Source of the DNA: BS150m-G50 sp964501185 [NCBI: uncultured Bacteroidia bacterium] | GTDB lineage: Bacteria; CAIWAD01; BS150m-G50 | Reading direction: 5' to 3' | NCBI GenBank assembly: GCA_964501185.1 | Contig: CAZCRT010000005.1 | Span: 44,277 to 108,276, forward strand | Length of the DNA stretch: 64,000 nt | In this document: in pieces, positions 8,091-17,140 of the stretch | Layout of the letters: every line of letters begins with the position of its first letter | Numbering within the stretch: position 1 is the first letter of the stretch | Position numbers and translations under genes: made by a program | Notes under the pieces: model-generated | Seen by the model: the letters and a program-made list of their open reading frames with translations, nothing else | Told to the model about the DNA's origin: nothing | Database searches by the model: none

Positions 8091-11000
8091 ATGATTTTAA
8101 TAAAATGCTCTGAATCGACAACCACTTTGAATTCCAGTACCAGACTACGGCGACGACCGTGGTTAGGAGTGCTGGCGATGACTCTCCTTCTGATTCCTGT
8201 AGAACTGCTCTCAGCTGCAATCCAGCCGGTAGACAGGTTTGCTGCCGGAAGTAACCTGTTGACGCCTTCTGTAAGTGTTATAGACCCCTCAGCCGGGGCA
8301 CTTCCTGATCAACAGGTTATTTTGAGTAACAGCAATCATCTGGAAATTGATAATCCCGCAGTTACACAGGAGTTGCTGGGTCGTTCAGGAAGGAGCTGGG
8401 TAGTGCGTTTGAGGTATCCTGCAGACAGCGAACCGTTTCAGGTTCAGCAGGGAACCGGAGCGGAACCCTTGCGTGATCAGAATGTTGTTCAACCGGGGCC
8501 GGTACCATCATCGCGGTTGTTTCGTCTGGCGGTAAGCACAACCGGCGTTTACCGGGTCACCTGGCAGGAACTGGTGGATGCCGGGCTGGAGCAGGGCGAG
8601 CTCAGCGATCCGGATCGAATCGCACTTTTTGCTAACGGGCAGCCACAACCGTTGCGCGTTACAGGTGATGAAGATGGCTACTTTGGTTCAGGTGACGAGT
8701 TGGAATTCTGGGGTGAGGCACCACTCTGTCAGGTAGCTAACAGCGGCAGTGACCTCTATCATGATCCCTGGTCACCCTGGAATATATACTACCTGTATGA
8801 AAGCGATACACCCCCCCTGCGAATGATTGAGGAATCGGGAGAAATTGTATCTGTTACTCCTGGAAGCTATTTCCCGGTGACCTATTTCACTACGACTCAC
8901 CGATTTGAGAACGACAACTACTTTGATCGTCTGGTGGTTGAGAACAGTGAACTGGAACTGGATCACTTCTTTTTTGATGATGGGACCCGTGCCTGGGAAA
9001 CTTCCGAGTATCAGTTTACACTACCCGGTATCTCGGTCGGGAGCCCCCGGCCGGTGGATATTGTCGTTGGATTGCGGGGACAGTCCTTTTCTGGAGAAGA
9101 AAATCCTGATGCAGGCATCCACCGTGCACAGATCTACCTGAATAATCGTACGGTGCCGGAGCTTGACGCTGGGGCACCGATTGATGGAAGTTACTACTGG
9201 CGGGAGCAGGATTATATCCAGGTTTCCACAGGGCCATCGAACCCCTTTCACTCGCATTACCTGACCGAAGAGAACACCCTGATGCTGGTGGTTGCAGGTG
9301 ATACACCTGCAGGAGCAGATAACAGGGTGCTGCTTGACTATTTCTCGATTACCTGCCAGCGCGATTTGATTGCTCGTAACGATCAACTGCTGCTGACACT
9401 GGATCCCGCTGATGGTATCCCTGCCGGTGAACTGCTCGACATCGTGATACGAGGATTTACGAGGGATGACATAGTTATCTACCGCGATGACGGAGCGATG
9501 CTTACCAACGCTGAGATCCGCCCTACCGGTGCCAACAGTTTTCGCTGCCACTTCCAGGATGAGATTCAGGGGCCGGTGCAGTACCGGATTGTTATCGCTG
9601 AGCAGTTGCAGCCGGTTGCCGTCATTGATCGTGTCGATCCACAGACAGCGGTTGGACTGACTCCGGCGACTGCCGGTTCTGAGTATCTGGTCATCCTGCC
9701 CGATTCACTGCTTACCAGCGGTATCAGCGACTCGCTGCAACTCTGGCTGGACAACCATCCCGGTGAATTCAGCAGCTATACAGTATTGCCTTCCTCGCAG
9801 GTTTACGACTGGTTCAGTTTCGGGCGCAATTCCCCTTATGCAATTCGCGATCTACTGGCTTACGGATTGCACTACTGGGATGAGTTTCCCCGCTATCTGC
9901 TGCTGGCTGGAGATGGTAGCGATGATACCAGAGGTGCCCTGGCGGCAGGGGAACCGTTGCTTCCGGTGAAATACCGGTTTGCTCACAACTGGGGTGCTAC
10001 CGTAACCGAACACTGGTTCGGGCAATTGACCGATGATCTTTTTCCGGATGTGCTGGTCGGGCGTTTGCCTGCTTCCTCTGCAGCCGAACTGAGTGCCATG
10101 CTGGCCAAATTGATCAGCTATCAGAATGCCACAGGAGGGCGCTGGCAGAACAGGCTGCTTTTCGTATCAGGAATCGGAGGTGTCGGTGACCTCACATTTT
10201 CCGAGCAGGTTACAACCCTGGTACAGAACTGGGTACCGCAGCGCTACTTCGTTGAACGGTTGTTGACCGATAATATCTTCTCACCTTTCTTTGGCGGTAC
10301 CGAGCAGTTGCTGCAATACCTGGATCAGGGGACAGTGCTGGTAAACTACACCGGTCACGGTGGTGGGGCTGTCTGGTCTGACAATAATCTGTTACGTGAT
10401 GAAGATGTGCAGCGGCTGGAGAACGGGCAGACTTTACCGTTTATTGCCAATTTCACCTGCTATATCAACGCTTTTGAAAGTGGCAGGACTCTGGGAGAGG
10501 AACTGCTGGTGGCACAGAACAGGGGGGCTATCGGAACCCTCGGGTGCACCTCGCTTTCCTTCTTCCTCAGTGGTAATGAGTTTGCGCAATATTTCAACCA
10601 TAACCTGTTGACTCAGTCACTGCAGCCGGTAGGAGAAGCACTGTTTCAGGGCACCAGCACTTTTCTGGCGCTTTATGCCGATGACATTGCTGTTCAGAAT
10701 GAACACGGTTTGATAATAACATCACTACTGAACAGCCTCAATATTCTGGGTGACCCTGCTCAACAGCTGCATTTACCCCAGCCGTTATCCCCACCGGCTC
10801 TCATTCCTGCTGTTGGAATGCCCGGTGAACCGCTGACTGGCGAGTGGGAAACACAGCCTGACAATCAGGACGCTGTACTGCGGTTTTACAACGGGCCCTC
10901 ATGGCCATTGTTGCGCGGTGCCTCACCATTGTATCACGTTGCTGAAGATGAACTTCAGTCAACAGGACAGGGTATCTTTATATTGGACTCAGCGTTTCCG

Positions 11001-12782
11001 GACTCCTGCCCCGGGGGTTCACCCGGACAGGTACGGTTGCAGGCCTGGAGTGATGACCCTGCTAGCGCTGTCAATGCAAACGCGTTATTCTTCTATTCCG
11101 ACAGTCTGGCAGCCCCTTTTCTCTGGGGAACCGGTACGGTACCTGAGGAAGTTGCCAGCAACACCCTGTTTCACTTCGAAGCCAGCTGTGCTGCATCAAC
11201 TCCTGTCAGCGAACTCAGCCTGGAGCTGACCGTACTGGATTCATTCGACGTGAGCTTCACCGAGTATTCCGAAGTCCTCGTTGCTGATTCTGAACAGCCC
11301 ACTCATTACACCGGTACTGTTGAATATGGTGTTTTCCCGGCTGGCTATACTCTGGTATACTACTTCATCACCGAGGATGAAGAAGGAGTACGTGATACAA
11401 CTACCACCAGCTGGCAGGAGGTTCTGCCACTGTTGCCCGACCCGCTGCTGGGCCCCGTTTACTCCTCACCCGGTGAGGGCGGTGGTTTGCAACTGACCAT
11501 AGCCAACCAGGGCAACAGCACAGTTGAAAACCTGCCGCTACGTTTGTCTCTTTCCAGCGATTCTACATCCTGGACAATTATCACTGAACGCGAGCTTGCC
11601 CGGATAGACGCCGGGTGTGATACAATGATAACCCTGAGTTTACCGGTGGATGATTACCACTGGCTTCTGTTTGAACTCGATCCCGATTCAACAATCATGG
11701 ATGCTGACCGTGGCAATAACAACCGGATAATGTCTGTTGCAGACCGTTACTACAGCGTTAACAGCGAATATGGTACTCATGACGGAACTCAACACTCTGT
11801 GATACATCTCGACCCTCAAACCAGTCTGGAAATTCTGCCTGAGGAGATGCCCCCGGGTGCTGAGGGTGTGCTGGCAGTCCGTCTGTCAGAGGGAGAATTG
11901 CAACAGCCAGGACTCAGCGCTGCCCTGCCATTGTACCAGGTTGAACCGGTAGGGCTGTTGACAGATATTCCTGTTCACTGGGAATGGTCTGTTCCTGCTG
12001 ATAGCAGCGGTGCTCCGGAGTATGCGCTGGTCGACCGCTGGCAAAGCGGGTGGCTGCGTTGCGAACCGGTAGAGCTGGTGGATAATGGTGACACATTGCA
12101 GTTACGGGCTGCTGTCGGTGTAATCTGTGGGGCGGTTCCCGGTTTTGCTACTGATAGCGAACCACCACAGCTGGAAATCTCGGTAGAGAATCAGGTATTG
12201 ACTACCGGTGGTTTTGTATCACGTCAACCCACATTCACAATTCATGCTACCGATATCAATGGCGTAGATATTGCAGTGGAGCAGTTAACTGCGCGGGTAA
12301 ATGATACACCCCTCACCGGTAGTGAAATACACTTCGATCCTGCAGGAGAGCTTTCTTCAGTCGGGCTTGCTCTGAAACCGGATCTGACAATGCTAAACCC
12401 TGATTCCATCCACACACTTACTGTAGGGATGCAGGATCTCTGTGGTAACCGTGATAGTGTTGTTACACTGTTTCGTATCGCTACCAGCCTGACTATCGAG
12501 TATTACGGCAACTACCCGAATCCGTTTGAGGACGAGACACTGTTTATCTTTAATCTGACCGATCTGACCGATCAGGTCGAACTGGATATATTCACTACTG
12601 CCGGCAGGCGGATACGGCGGCTTTCCCAGGAGGGGCCCCTGATCAATTATGCTGAGATTCACTGGGACGGTCGGGATGAGGAGTATCGTGCTGTTGCTAA
12701 TGGAGTATACTTCTATCGTATTACCGCCTGGCAGGGGAATGATAAAGTCAGCTGTACCGGAAAAGCGGCGAGGTTGCGATGA
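8091..12782 (+). CDS. porU: PorU-like C25 (gingipain-family) peptidase / sortase of type IX secretion
   Basis: A 1563-residue exported protein. A charged n-region (RLRRR) and hydrophobic stretch near residues 20-43 form the signal peptide. The C25 cysteine-peptidase core lies near residues 540-860. The catalytic His is in YTGHGGG (His756) and the Cys in ANFTCYIN (Cys790), 34 residues apart, close to the 33-residue spacing known for gingipain RgpB and P. gingivalis PorU. The last ~95 residues begin YYGNYPNPF and form a type A CTD-like domain. PorU removes CTD signals and attaches cargo to lipopolysaccharide together with PorV; the PorV-like gene that overlaps its stop by 4 bases supports this role over that of a free protease. 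The start is uncertain: ATG 8091 has a weak ribosome site, but a later start would remove the charged n-region. Confidence 0.8.
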   Translation: MILIKCSESTTTLNSSTRLRRRPWLGVLAMTLLLIPVELLSAAIQPVDRFAAGSNLLTPSVSVIDPSAGALPDQQVILSNSNHLEIDNPAVTQELLGRSGRSWVVRLRYPADSEPFQVQQGTGAEPLRDQNVVQPGPVPSSRLFRLAVSTTGVYRVTWQELVDAGLEQGELSDPDRIALFANGQPQPLRVTGDEDGYFGSGDELEFWGEAPLCQVANSGSDLYHDPWSPWNIYYLYESDTPPLRMIEESGEIVSVTPGSYFPVTYFTTTHRFENDNYFDRLVVENSELELDHFFFDDGTRAWETSEYQFTLPGISVGSPRPVDIVVGLRGQSFSGEENPDAGIHRAQIYLNNRTVPELDAGAPIDGSYYWREQDYIQVSTGPSNPFHSHYLTEENTLMLVVAGDTPAGADNRVLLDYFSITCQRDLIARNDQLLLTLDPADGIPAGELLDIVIRGFTRDDIVIYRDDGAMLTNAEIRPTGANSFRCHFQDEIQGPVQYRIVIAEQLQPVAVIDRVDPQTAVGLTPATAGSEYLVILPDSLLTSGISDSLQLWLDNHPGEFSSYTVLPSSQVYDWFSFGRNSPYAIRDLLAYGLHYWDEFPRYLLLAGDGSDDTRGALAAGEPLLPVKYRFAHNWGATVTEHWFGQLTDDLFPDVLVGRLPASSAAELSAMLAKLISYQNATGGRWQNRLLFVSGIGGVGDLTFSEQVTTLVQNWVPQRYFVERLLTDNIFSPFFGGTEQLLQYLDQGTVLVNYTGHGGGAVWSDNNLLRDEDVQRLENGQTLPFIANFTCYINAFESGRTLGEELLVAQNRGAIGTLGCTSLSFFLSGNEFAQYFNHNLLTQSLQPVGEALFQGTSTFLALYADDIAVQNEHGLIITSLLNSLNILGDPAQQLHLPQPLSPPALIPAVGMPGEPLTGEWETQPDNQDAVLRFYNGPSWPLLRGASPLYHVAEDELQSTGQGIFILDSAFPDSCPGGSPGQVRLQAWSDDPASAVNANALFFYSDSLAAPFLWGTGTVPEEVASNTLFHFEASCAASTPVSELSLELTVLDSFDVSFTEYSEVLVADSEQPTHYTGTVEYGVFPAGYTLVYYFITEDEEGVRDTTTTSWQEVLPLLPDPLLGPVYSSPGEGGGLQLTIANQGNSTVENLPLRLSLSSDSTSWTIITERELARIDAGCDTMITLSLPVDDYHWLLFELDPDSTIMDADRGNNNRIMSVADRYYSVNSEYGTHDGTQHSVIHLDPQTSLEILPEEMPPGAEGVLAVRLSEGELQQPGLSAALPLYQVEPVGLLTDIPVHWEWSVPADSSGAPEYALVDRWQSGWLRCEPVELVDNGDTLQLRAAVGVICGAVPGFATDSEPPQLEISVENQVLTTGGFVSRQPTFTIHATDINGVDIAVEQLTARVNDTPLTGSEIHFDPAGELSSVGLALKPDLTMLNPDSIHTLTVGMQDLCGNRDSVVTLFRIATSLTIEYYGNYPNPFEDETLFIFNLTDLTDQVELDIFTTAGRRIRRLSQEGPLINYAEIHWDGRDEEYRAVANGVYFYRITAWQGNDKVSCTGKAARLR

Positions 12783-13780
12783 AGCATTTCTCTGTGGCAC
12801 TCTGGTTGATACTGCTTCAGGCCGGGATTACGGTGGCAGGGGAATACGCTGCCGATTATCTAGACTTTGGTGCCGATGCCCGCGGGCTAGCTCTGGGCGG
12901 TGCCTGCGGCCCCATCTGTGATGACGCTACTGCTTTTTACTGGAATCCTGCCCGGTTAGCCTATGTCTCCGGATTAGAGGTTAACTTCATGTATGCCTCC
13001 CACTTCGGTGACCTGCGTGATCCACTGGGCTACTACTATTATGCCGGTGGCGCCCTGCCACTGGGACAGGCGACTCTGGCGGTGAACTATCTCCGTTTTG
13101 CCGTGGATGATATTCCCCGTTATCCCGCCTATCCCGATGACCAGTACAGCGTGGCGGAGCGCGCGGCAGCAATACACCAGCGGGGTGGTGCGGCCGATGG
13201 TTACTTCAATGATCGCGAACAGGCCATTTACATTTCCTTCGCCAAGATGAATCGTTTTGTCTTCGACCTGGGATGGCTCTACTTCAGTATTCCGCTGGAA
13301 ATTCCTTTCGGTGGCAGTGTTAAAGTACTGACGCAGCAGCTGGACTCTGCTTCAGCGCGTGGTATAGGCCTTGACGCTGGCATCAGCCTGCAGGCAGATC
13401 TGGTGGAAGTGCTGGCACGTCATGATCTGGGACGTCTCACATTCTCAGCAGCGATGTCAGACCTCACCAGAACCGGCCTTGACTGGGGAAGCAAGGTGGA
13501 CGCTGTTGAGCCCGGCTTGCGTCTGGGGGCTGCCTGGGAGGTGCCGCTCGGCCCGGTTGCATTACGGGTAGTACGTGAGGTGGCCTACAAATACAGCAAT
13601 CGCTATAAGCATGGGATTGAAGTTGAATACGGAGAGCTGGTGGCACTGCGTGCCGGTTTCGATCATGATCGACCTGCTTTTGGTGCCGGGTTCAAGTATG
13701 ATGACTGGGGATTTGACTACGCCTTTCTTCCGGCGGATCTTGGTTCCATACATCGAATAAGTGGCAGGTATACTTTTTAG
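12779..13780 (+). CDS. porV: PorV/PorQ-family outer-membrane beta-barrel
   Basis: A 333-residue protein with a cleavable signal peptide (about residues 1-20, cleavage after VAG). The N-terminal family signature LDFGADARGLALGGA is followed by DDATAFYWNPARLA, the pattern of the PorV/PorQ/UPF0164 group. The remainder alternates short hydrophobic strands and turns and ends with an aromatic residue (YTF), as outer-membrane barrels do. In Bacteroidota, PorV carries type IX cargo to PorU. The ATGA overlap with the porU-like gene implies the same partnership here. Whether it is strictly PorV or the paralogue PorQ cannot be settled from the sequence alone. Confidence 0.75.
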   Translation: MKHFSVALWLILLQAGITVAGEYAADYLDFGADARGLALGGACGPICDDATAFYWNPARLAYVSGLEVNFMYASHFGDLRDPLGYYYYAGGALPLGQATLAVNYLRFAVDDIPRYPAYPDDQYSVAERAAAIHQRGGAADGYFNDREQAIYISFAKMNRFVFDLGWLYFSIPLEIPFGGSVKVLTQQLDSASARGIGLDAGISLQADLVEVLARHDLGRLTFSAAMSDLTRTGLDWGSKVDAVEPGLRLGAAWEVPLGPVALRVVREVAYKYSNRYKHGIEVEYGELVALRAGFDHDRPAFGAGFKYDDWGFDYAFLPADLGSIHRISGRYTF

Positions 13781-13795
13781 GAATCGTTTCGGCTT

Positions 13796-14263
13796 ATGTC
13801 CAACAGAGTAATTTCTGTGAATCTGTTCAGGGGAATCGTGCTGTCACTGCTACTGTCACTGATAGTGACCATGCAGGAGGCTGTTGCTCTGGAATACAAC
13901 GATGGTGTGGCTGCCTTCAACGAGCATAATTACCATGAAGCCATCACGATCTTCGAGCAGCTGCTGCAGCAATCACCTGCTACTGAGTTGCTGGACAATA
14001 TTCATTTCTGGCTTGGAGAATCCCGTTTTGCCAACGGGGAGTTTCTCGCGGCTCTGTATCACTTTGAAAGAGTATTCTCTGTCAGGAATGCCAACAAGCG
14101 AGGAGATGCTTTGTTGAAGATAGCTCTCTGTTACAGACAGCTGGAGCGACGAGTTAGCAGTTGTGCCACGTTGAATTCACTCGACAATTTGTATCACACA
14201 CCTGCACAGCAGACAAAACGGTTGCGTATGCAGCAACGCCACTGCTCATCGGGCGCAGAATAA
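13796..14263 (+). CDS. exported TPR-repeat protein
   Basis: A 155-residue protein with an N-terminal hydrophobic segment (residues 10-32) acting as signal peptide or anchor, followed by two to three tetratricopeptide-like helix pairs: EYNDGVAAFNEHNYHEAITIFEQ (23 residues in the gene, given here only as the position, about 33-55), a FWLGESRFANGEFLAALYHF unit (about 66-85) and a KRGDALLKIALCY unit (about 95-110). Such proteins act as scaffolds; the YbgF/CpoB C-terminal domain is the nearest analogue. It lies 15 bases after porV on the same strand, so it may belong to the same envelope unit. Specific function unknown. Confidence 0.6.
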   Translation: MSNRVISVNLFRGIVLSLLLSLIVTMQEAVALEYNDGVAAFNEHNYHEAITIFEQLLQQSPATELLDNIHFWLGESRFANGEFLAALYHFERVFSVRNANKRGDALLKIALCYRQLERRVSSCATLNSLDNLYHTPAQQTKRLRMQQRHCSSGAE

Positions 14264-14295
14264 CTATCGTAAGGCTGATCGGATAGTTCAGGTTC

Positions 14296-16044
14296 CTAGT
14301 AAGGTATTTCTTCCACCCGCTGCTGGAGCGCCTGTTCCGCAAACGCCAGTACTTCAGCATAGCTGTTGAGTTGCAGTGCCTGACGAGACAGTGTGCGAAC
14401 CCCCCGCCAGGAAAGCGAACGGACAATCTTCTTAATTTCCGGCAGTATGGAAGGGGACATCGAAAGCTCATCGATTTCCAGCCCCAGCAGAATGATGGTC
14501 GCCAGTGGATTTGAGGCCAGATTACCACAGAGTCCTACCGGTATACCCGCCGCATGGCCATTTTTCACAGTTATGGCGATCAGTTTCAGTACACTGGGAT
14601 CCAGTTGATGATAAATATGTGATACAGACTGGTTACCACGATCAGCAGCCAGAGCATATTGCGTCAGGTCATTAGTCCCGATACTGAAGAAGTCAACATG
14701 ACGGGCCAGCACCTCGGAGATCATGACAGCGGAGGGTGTTTCTACCATCATCCCTACCGGCATTTTTGTGTCAAATGGAATTTTCTCTTTGCGTAGATCA
14801 TCCTTAGCAACTTCCAGCAGCTTCCGGGCATCGAGAAGCTCCTGCAGAGTGCTGATCATGGGGAACATCAACCGCACATTCTTACTGCTGGATGCACGGA
14901 GGATTGCATGTAACTGCGCTTTGAACAATCGGGGTTTGTCCAGTGATACACGAATTGCACGGTACCCCAGAAAAGGATTATCCTCGCTTTCAGCGGCCAG
15001 CTCATGTGGTAGTTTGTCACCACCGAGATCGAAAGTGCGGAAAGTTACCGGCATCGGCTTCAGGGCTTTCGCTGCCTTTATGTATTCGGCTGCCTGCGCC
15101 ATCTCCCCGGGAAGTTTCTTCTTGGAGAGAAAGAGATACTCGGTTCGGAACAGGCCGATTCCATCCGCACCGATACTCTTGACATCTTCTACTTCGTCCG
15201 GCAATTCAATATTGCAGTGCAGCTGAATTCGTTTGCCGTCTCTGGTCTCTGCCGGTAGATCAACCAGCTCCCGCAGGGATTGCTCAAACCGAACGATCGC
15301 CTGTTGCTTGCGTGTATAGAAATGAATCGTTTTCTGTTTGGGGCGCAGTATTATCTCACCAGAATTGCCGTTGACAATAATGGTCTCGTCATCAGCACAC
15401 GATGCGAGCAGTCGGCGCACACCAACAGCTGCCGGGATTCCCTGTGCGCGTGTGAGGATTGCTGTATGCGAACCGATGCCGCCCATTTCTGTGACTACAC
15501 CCAGAACTTTTGTGCGGTCCAGATGGATAGCATCGGAAGGGGTCAAGTTATGCGCCAGCAGGATAGCCGGCATCTTGAACTTGAAGGGATTGGTACGTTT
15601 ATACCCCTGGATGAACTCAATCAGGCGTTTACCGACATCCTTGACATCGGCAAGTCGATCCTGCAGTGTTTCATCTGCGAGCTGATTAAACAGCCTCTGG
15701 TATTCCTGCAGCGCCTGTAGAAGTGCGTAATCGGAGTTTATCCTCTGGCTGCTGATGTTTTCCCTGGTGCGACCAACCAGCATGGGATCCTTAAGCAGGC
15801 TCAGATGTACATCGAATATCTCCGCCTGCTGCGAAGGGGCCAGCCTGTCAGCCCGGCGCTGAATTTTCTGTATCGCTGCAGCGGTCTGCTCTATTGCTTT
15901 TTCAAACCGCTTCAGTTCAGCCGGTACCTCTTTTAAGGGGATAGTCCGGGGTTTGACAATCAGTGCTTTTTCCTGGATCAGATGTGCGGGCCCGATTGCG
16001 ATCCCCTGTGAGACACCAATTCCTGTCAGTGATTTTTCCATCAC
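14296..16044 (-). CDS. ptsI: phosphoenolpyruvate-protein phosphotransferase (PTS enzyme I)
   Basis: Transfers phosphate from phosphoenolpyruvate to HPr. The 582-residue protein has the expected length and order: an N-terminal HPr-binding helical part, the phosphohistidine loop GGIGSHTAILTRAQG (active His near residue 190), and a C-terminal PEP-binding TIM barrel with GADGIGLFRTEYLF, the FRTFDLGGDK segment, MFPMIST and the FFSIGTNDLTQY motif. It overlaps the HPr gene by 4 bases and ends 32 bases from the convergent TPR gene. No sugar-specific EIIA or EIIB lies nearby. Confidence 0.95.
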   Translation of the reverse strand: MMEKSLTGIGVSQGIAIGPAHLIQEKALIVKPRTIPLKEVPAELKRFEKAIEQTAAAIQKIQRRADRLAPSQQAEIFDVHLSLLKDPMLVGRTRENISSQRINSDYALLQALQEYQRLFNQLADETLQDRLADVKDVGKRLIEFIQGYKRTNPFKFKMPAILLAHNLTPSDAIHLDRTKVLGVVTEMGGIGSHTAILTRAQGIPAAVGVRRLLASCADDETIIVNGNSGEIILRPKQKTIHFYTRKQQAIVRFEQSLRELVDLPAETRDGKRIQLHCNIELPDEVEDVKSIGADGIGLFRTEYLFLSKKKLPGEMAQAAEYIKAAKALKPMPVTFRTFDLGGDKLPHELAAESEDNPFLGYRAIRVSLDKPRLFKAQLHAILRASSSKNVRLMFPMISTLQELLDARKLLEVAKDDLRKEKIPFDTKMPVGMMVETPSAVMISEVLARHVDFFSIGTNDLTQYALAADRGNQSVSHIYHQLDPSVLKLIAITVKNGHAAGIPVGLCGNLASNPLATIILLGLEIDELSMSPSILPEIKKIVRSLSWRGVRTLSRQALQLNSYAEVLAFAEQALQQRVEEIPY

Positions 16045-16340
16045 TTCACCTCATCCGGTTGTGCTTCGTGAAAACGGTCTGCAACCAGTTTCACCACTGC
16101 TTCCAGCAGTTTCTCTGCGTCAGGTCCTTCCGTTTCCAGCAACAGCTCTGCGCCTTCTTCCGCCTGCAGCATCAACACACCCATAATGGATTTACCATTT
16201 ACACGCAGATCATCCCAGATCAGTGTTAATTCTGCTTCGAATTTTGCGGCCAGACGCACCAGCTGATTGGCCGGGCGAGCGTGCAGCCCCAGTCGGTTAA
16301 GGATAGTTACTGTGCGTGTTGCTGTGTTGTTTTTACTCAT
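16041..16340 (-). CDS. ptsH: phosphocarrier protein HPr
   Basis: Small phosphocarrier of the PTS. From the chosen start (MSKNN) the product has 99 residues. The active-site segment GLHARPA contains His20, and GKSIMGVLML contains Ser51, the position phosphorylated by HPr kinase in organisms that use HPr(Ser-P) for regulation. An in-frame ATG at 16370 would add 10 residues but has no better ribosome site. It sits between the EIID gene (66 bases upstream) and ptsI (4-base overlap). Confidence 0.93.
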   Translation of the reverse strand: MSKNNTATRTVTILNRLGLHARPANQLVRLAAKFEAELTLIWDDLRVNGKSIMGVLMLQAEEGAELLLETEGPDAEKLLEAVVKLVADRFHEAQPDEVK

Positions 16341-16406
16341 TCCTGATTCCCATTTGCTAAAACTGGTCACTTAGTATACAAAAAAAGTCTGACAGCGTCA
16401 AATGTA

Positions 16407-17108
16407 TCACAACCAGGAGGAGTAGGGCAGGATCAGTATGCCGGCTGTTGCCAGGGTTATCAGCAACCTGAGTAGCAGACTTAAGCGCAGTCTGCCGAGT
16501 AGCGCATAGAAAAGAGCGCTACCCACCAGCAGGAACAGTTGCCGGAAATTACTTCCCTGTTGCCAGGCAGCCAGCCAGGCAAGCCAGATACCCAGCTGTA
16601 CAGCACCCAGTGCCTGGAGTGGCTTGAACAGGGGTGCATCATGTAATGCCAGCAGACCTTTCAGACACTCTCTGCCATGAGTCAGGCTGCGGCTGAGCCC
16701 CTGCCAGCGAATTACCAGGTGGGGCAGAGTCAGCAGTAGAATTGAGATGAACAATCCTGTTTGAAAAGCATACGGGAAATTGCTGAGACCGCCGATAACG
16801 CCAATAGCGGCAGGGAGCGCACTGATTGGCTTCAACTGATGCCAGAAAAGACGGTCACCGATTGCACCGAGGGGAGTGATCAGGCTTTCCTTCAGGGCGG
16901 TAGCATCCTCCCCCTGTTCTAACGCGTTTATCTGCAGGCCAGCCGCCCAACCGGTCATCCAGGGATGCGAATTGAAAAACCGATTCTGAGCAGTCATGAA
17001 TTCCGCCAGCTCCTCTTCAGTGAGTCTGTCGGTTGCCGGCAGCAGTGCCCAGAGAAATCCCCGGTTCTGCATCAACCTGTCTGTGAAAGCTGTCTGAATA
17101 AGCAGCAA
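16407..17108 (-). CDS. PTS mannose-family EIID component
   Basis: Membrane component of a mannose-type PTS. The 233-residue product has the EIID signature: an N-terminal segment MQNRGFLWALLPA, then FFNSHPWMTGWAAGLQ, and ITPLGAIGDRLFWHQLKPI, with hydrophobic segments in the C-terminal half. The TTG start at 17108 is the first standard codon, but the reading frame remains open and family-like upstream (residues resembling SRKVRIFLRLL) to a stop that overlaps the end of the EIIC gene. A GAGGTG ribosome site sits there without a standard start codon after it. The real start may therefore be upstream and non-standard. Partner EIIA/EIIB subunits are missing from this cluster. Confidence 0.85.
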   Translation of the reverse strand: MLLIQTAFTDRLMQNRGFLWALLPATDRLTEEELAEFMTAQNRFFNSHPWMTGWAAGLQINALEQGEDATALKESLITPLGAIGDRLFWHQLKPISALPAAIGVIGGLSNFPYAFQTGLFISILLLTLPHLVIRWQGLSRSLTHGRECLKGLLALHDAPLFKPLQALGAVQLGIWLAWLAAWQQGSNFRQLFLLVGSALFYALLGRLRLSLLLRLLITLATAGILILPYSSWL

Positions 17109-17140
17109 GCGGAGAAAGATTCTGACTTTACGGCTGAATT

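Noticed and set aside
14262-14288. Inverted repeat AACTATC/GATAGTT between the convergent TPR and ptsI genes
   Set aside because: The loop is long and no T-run follows on either strand, so it is not called as a terminator.
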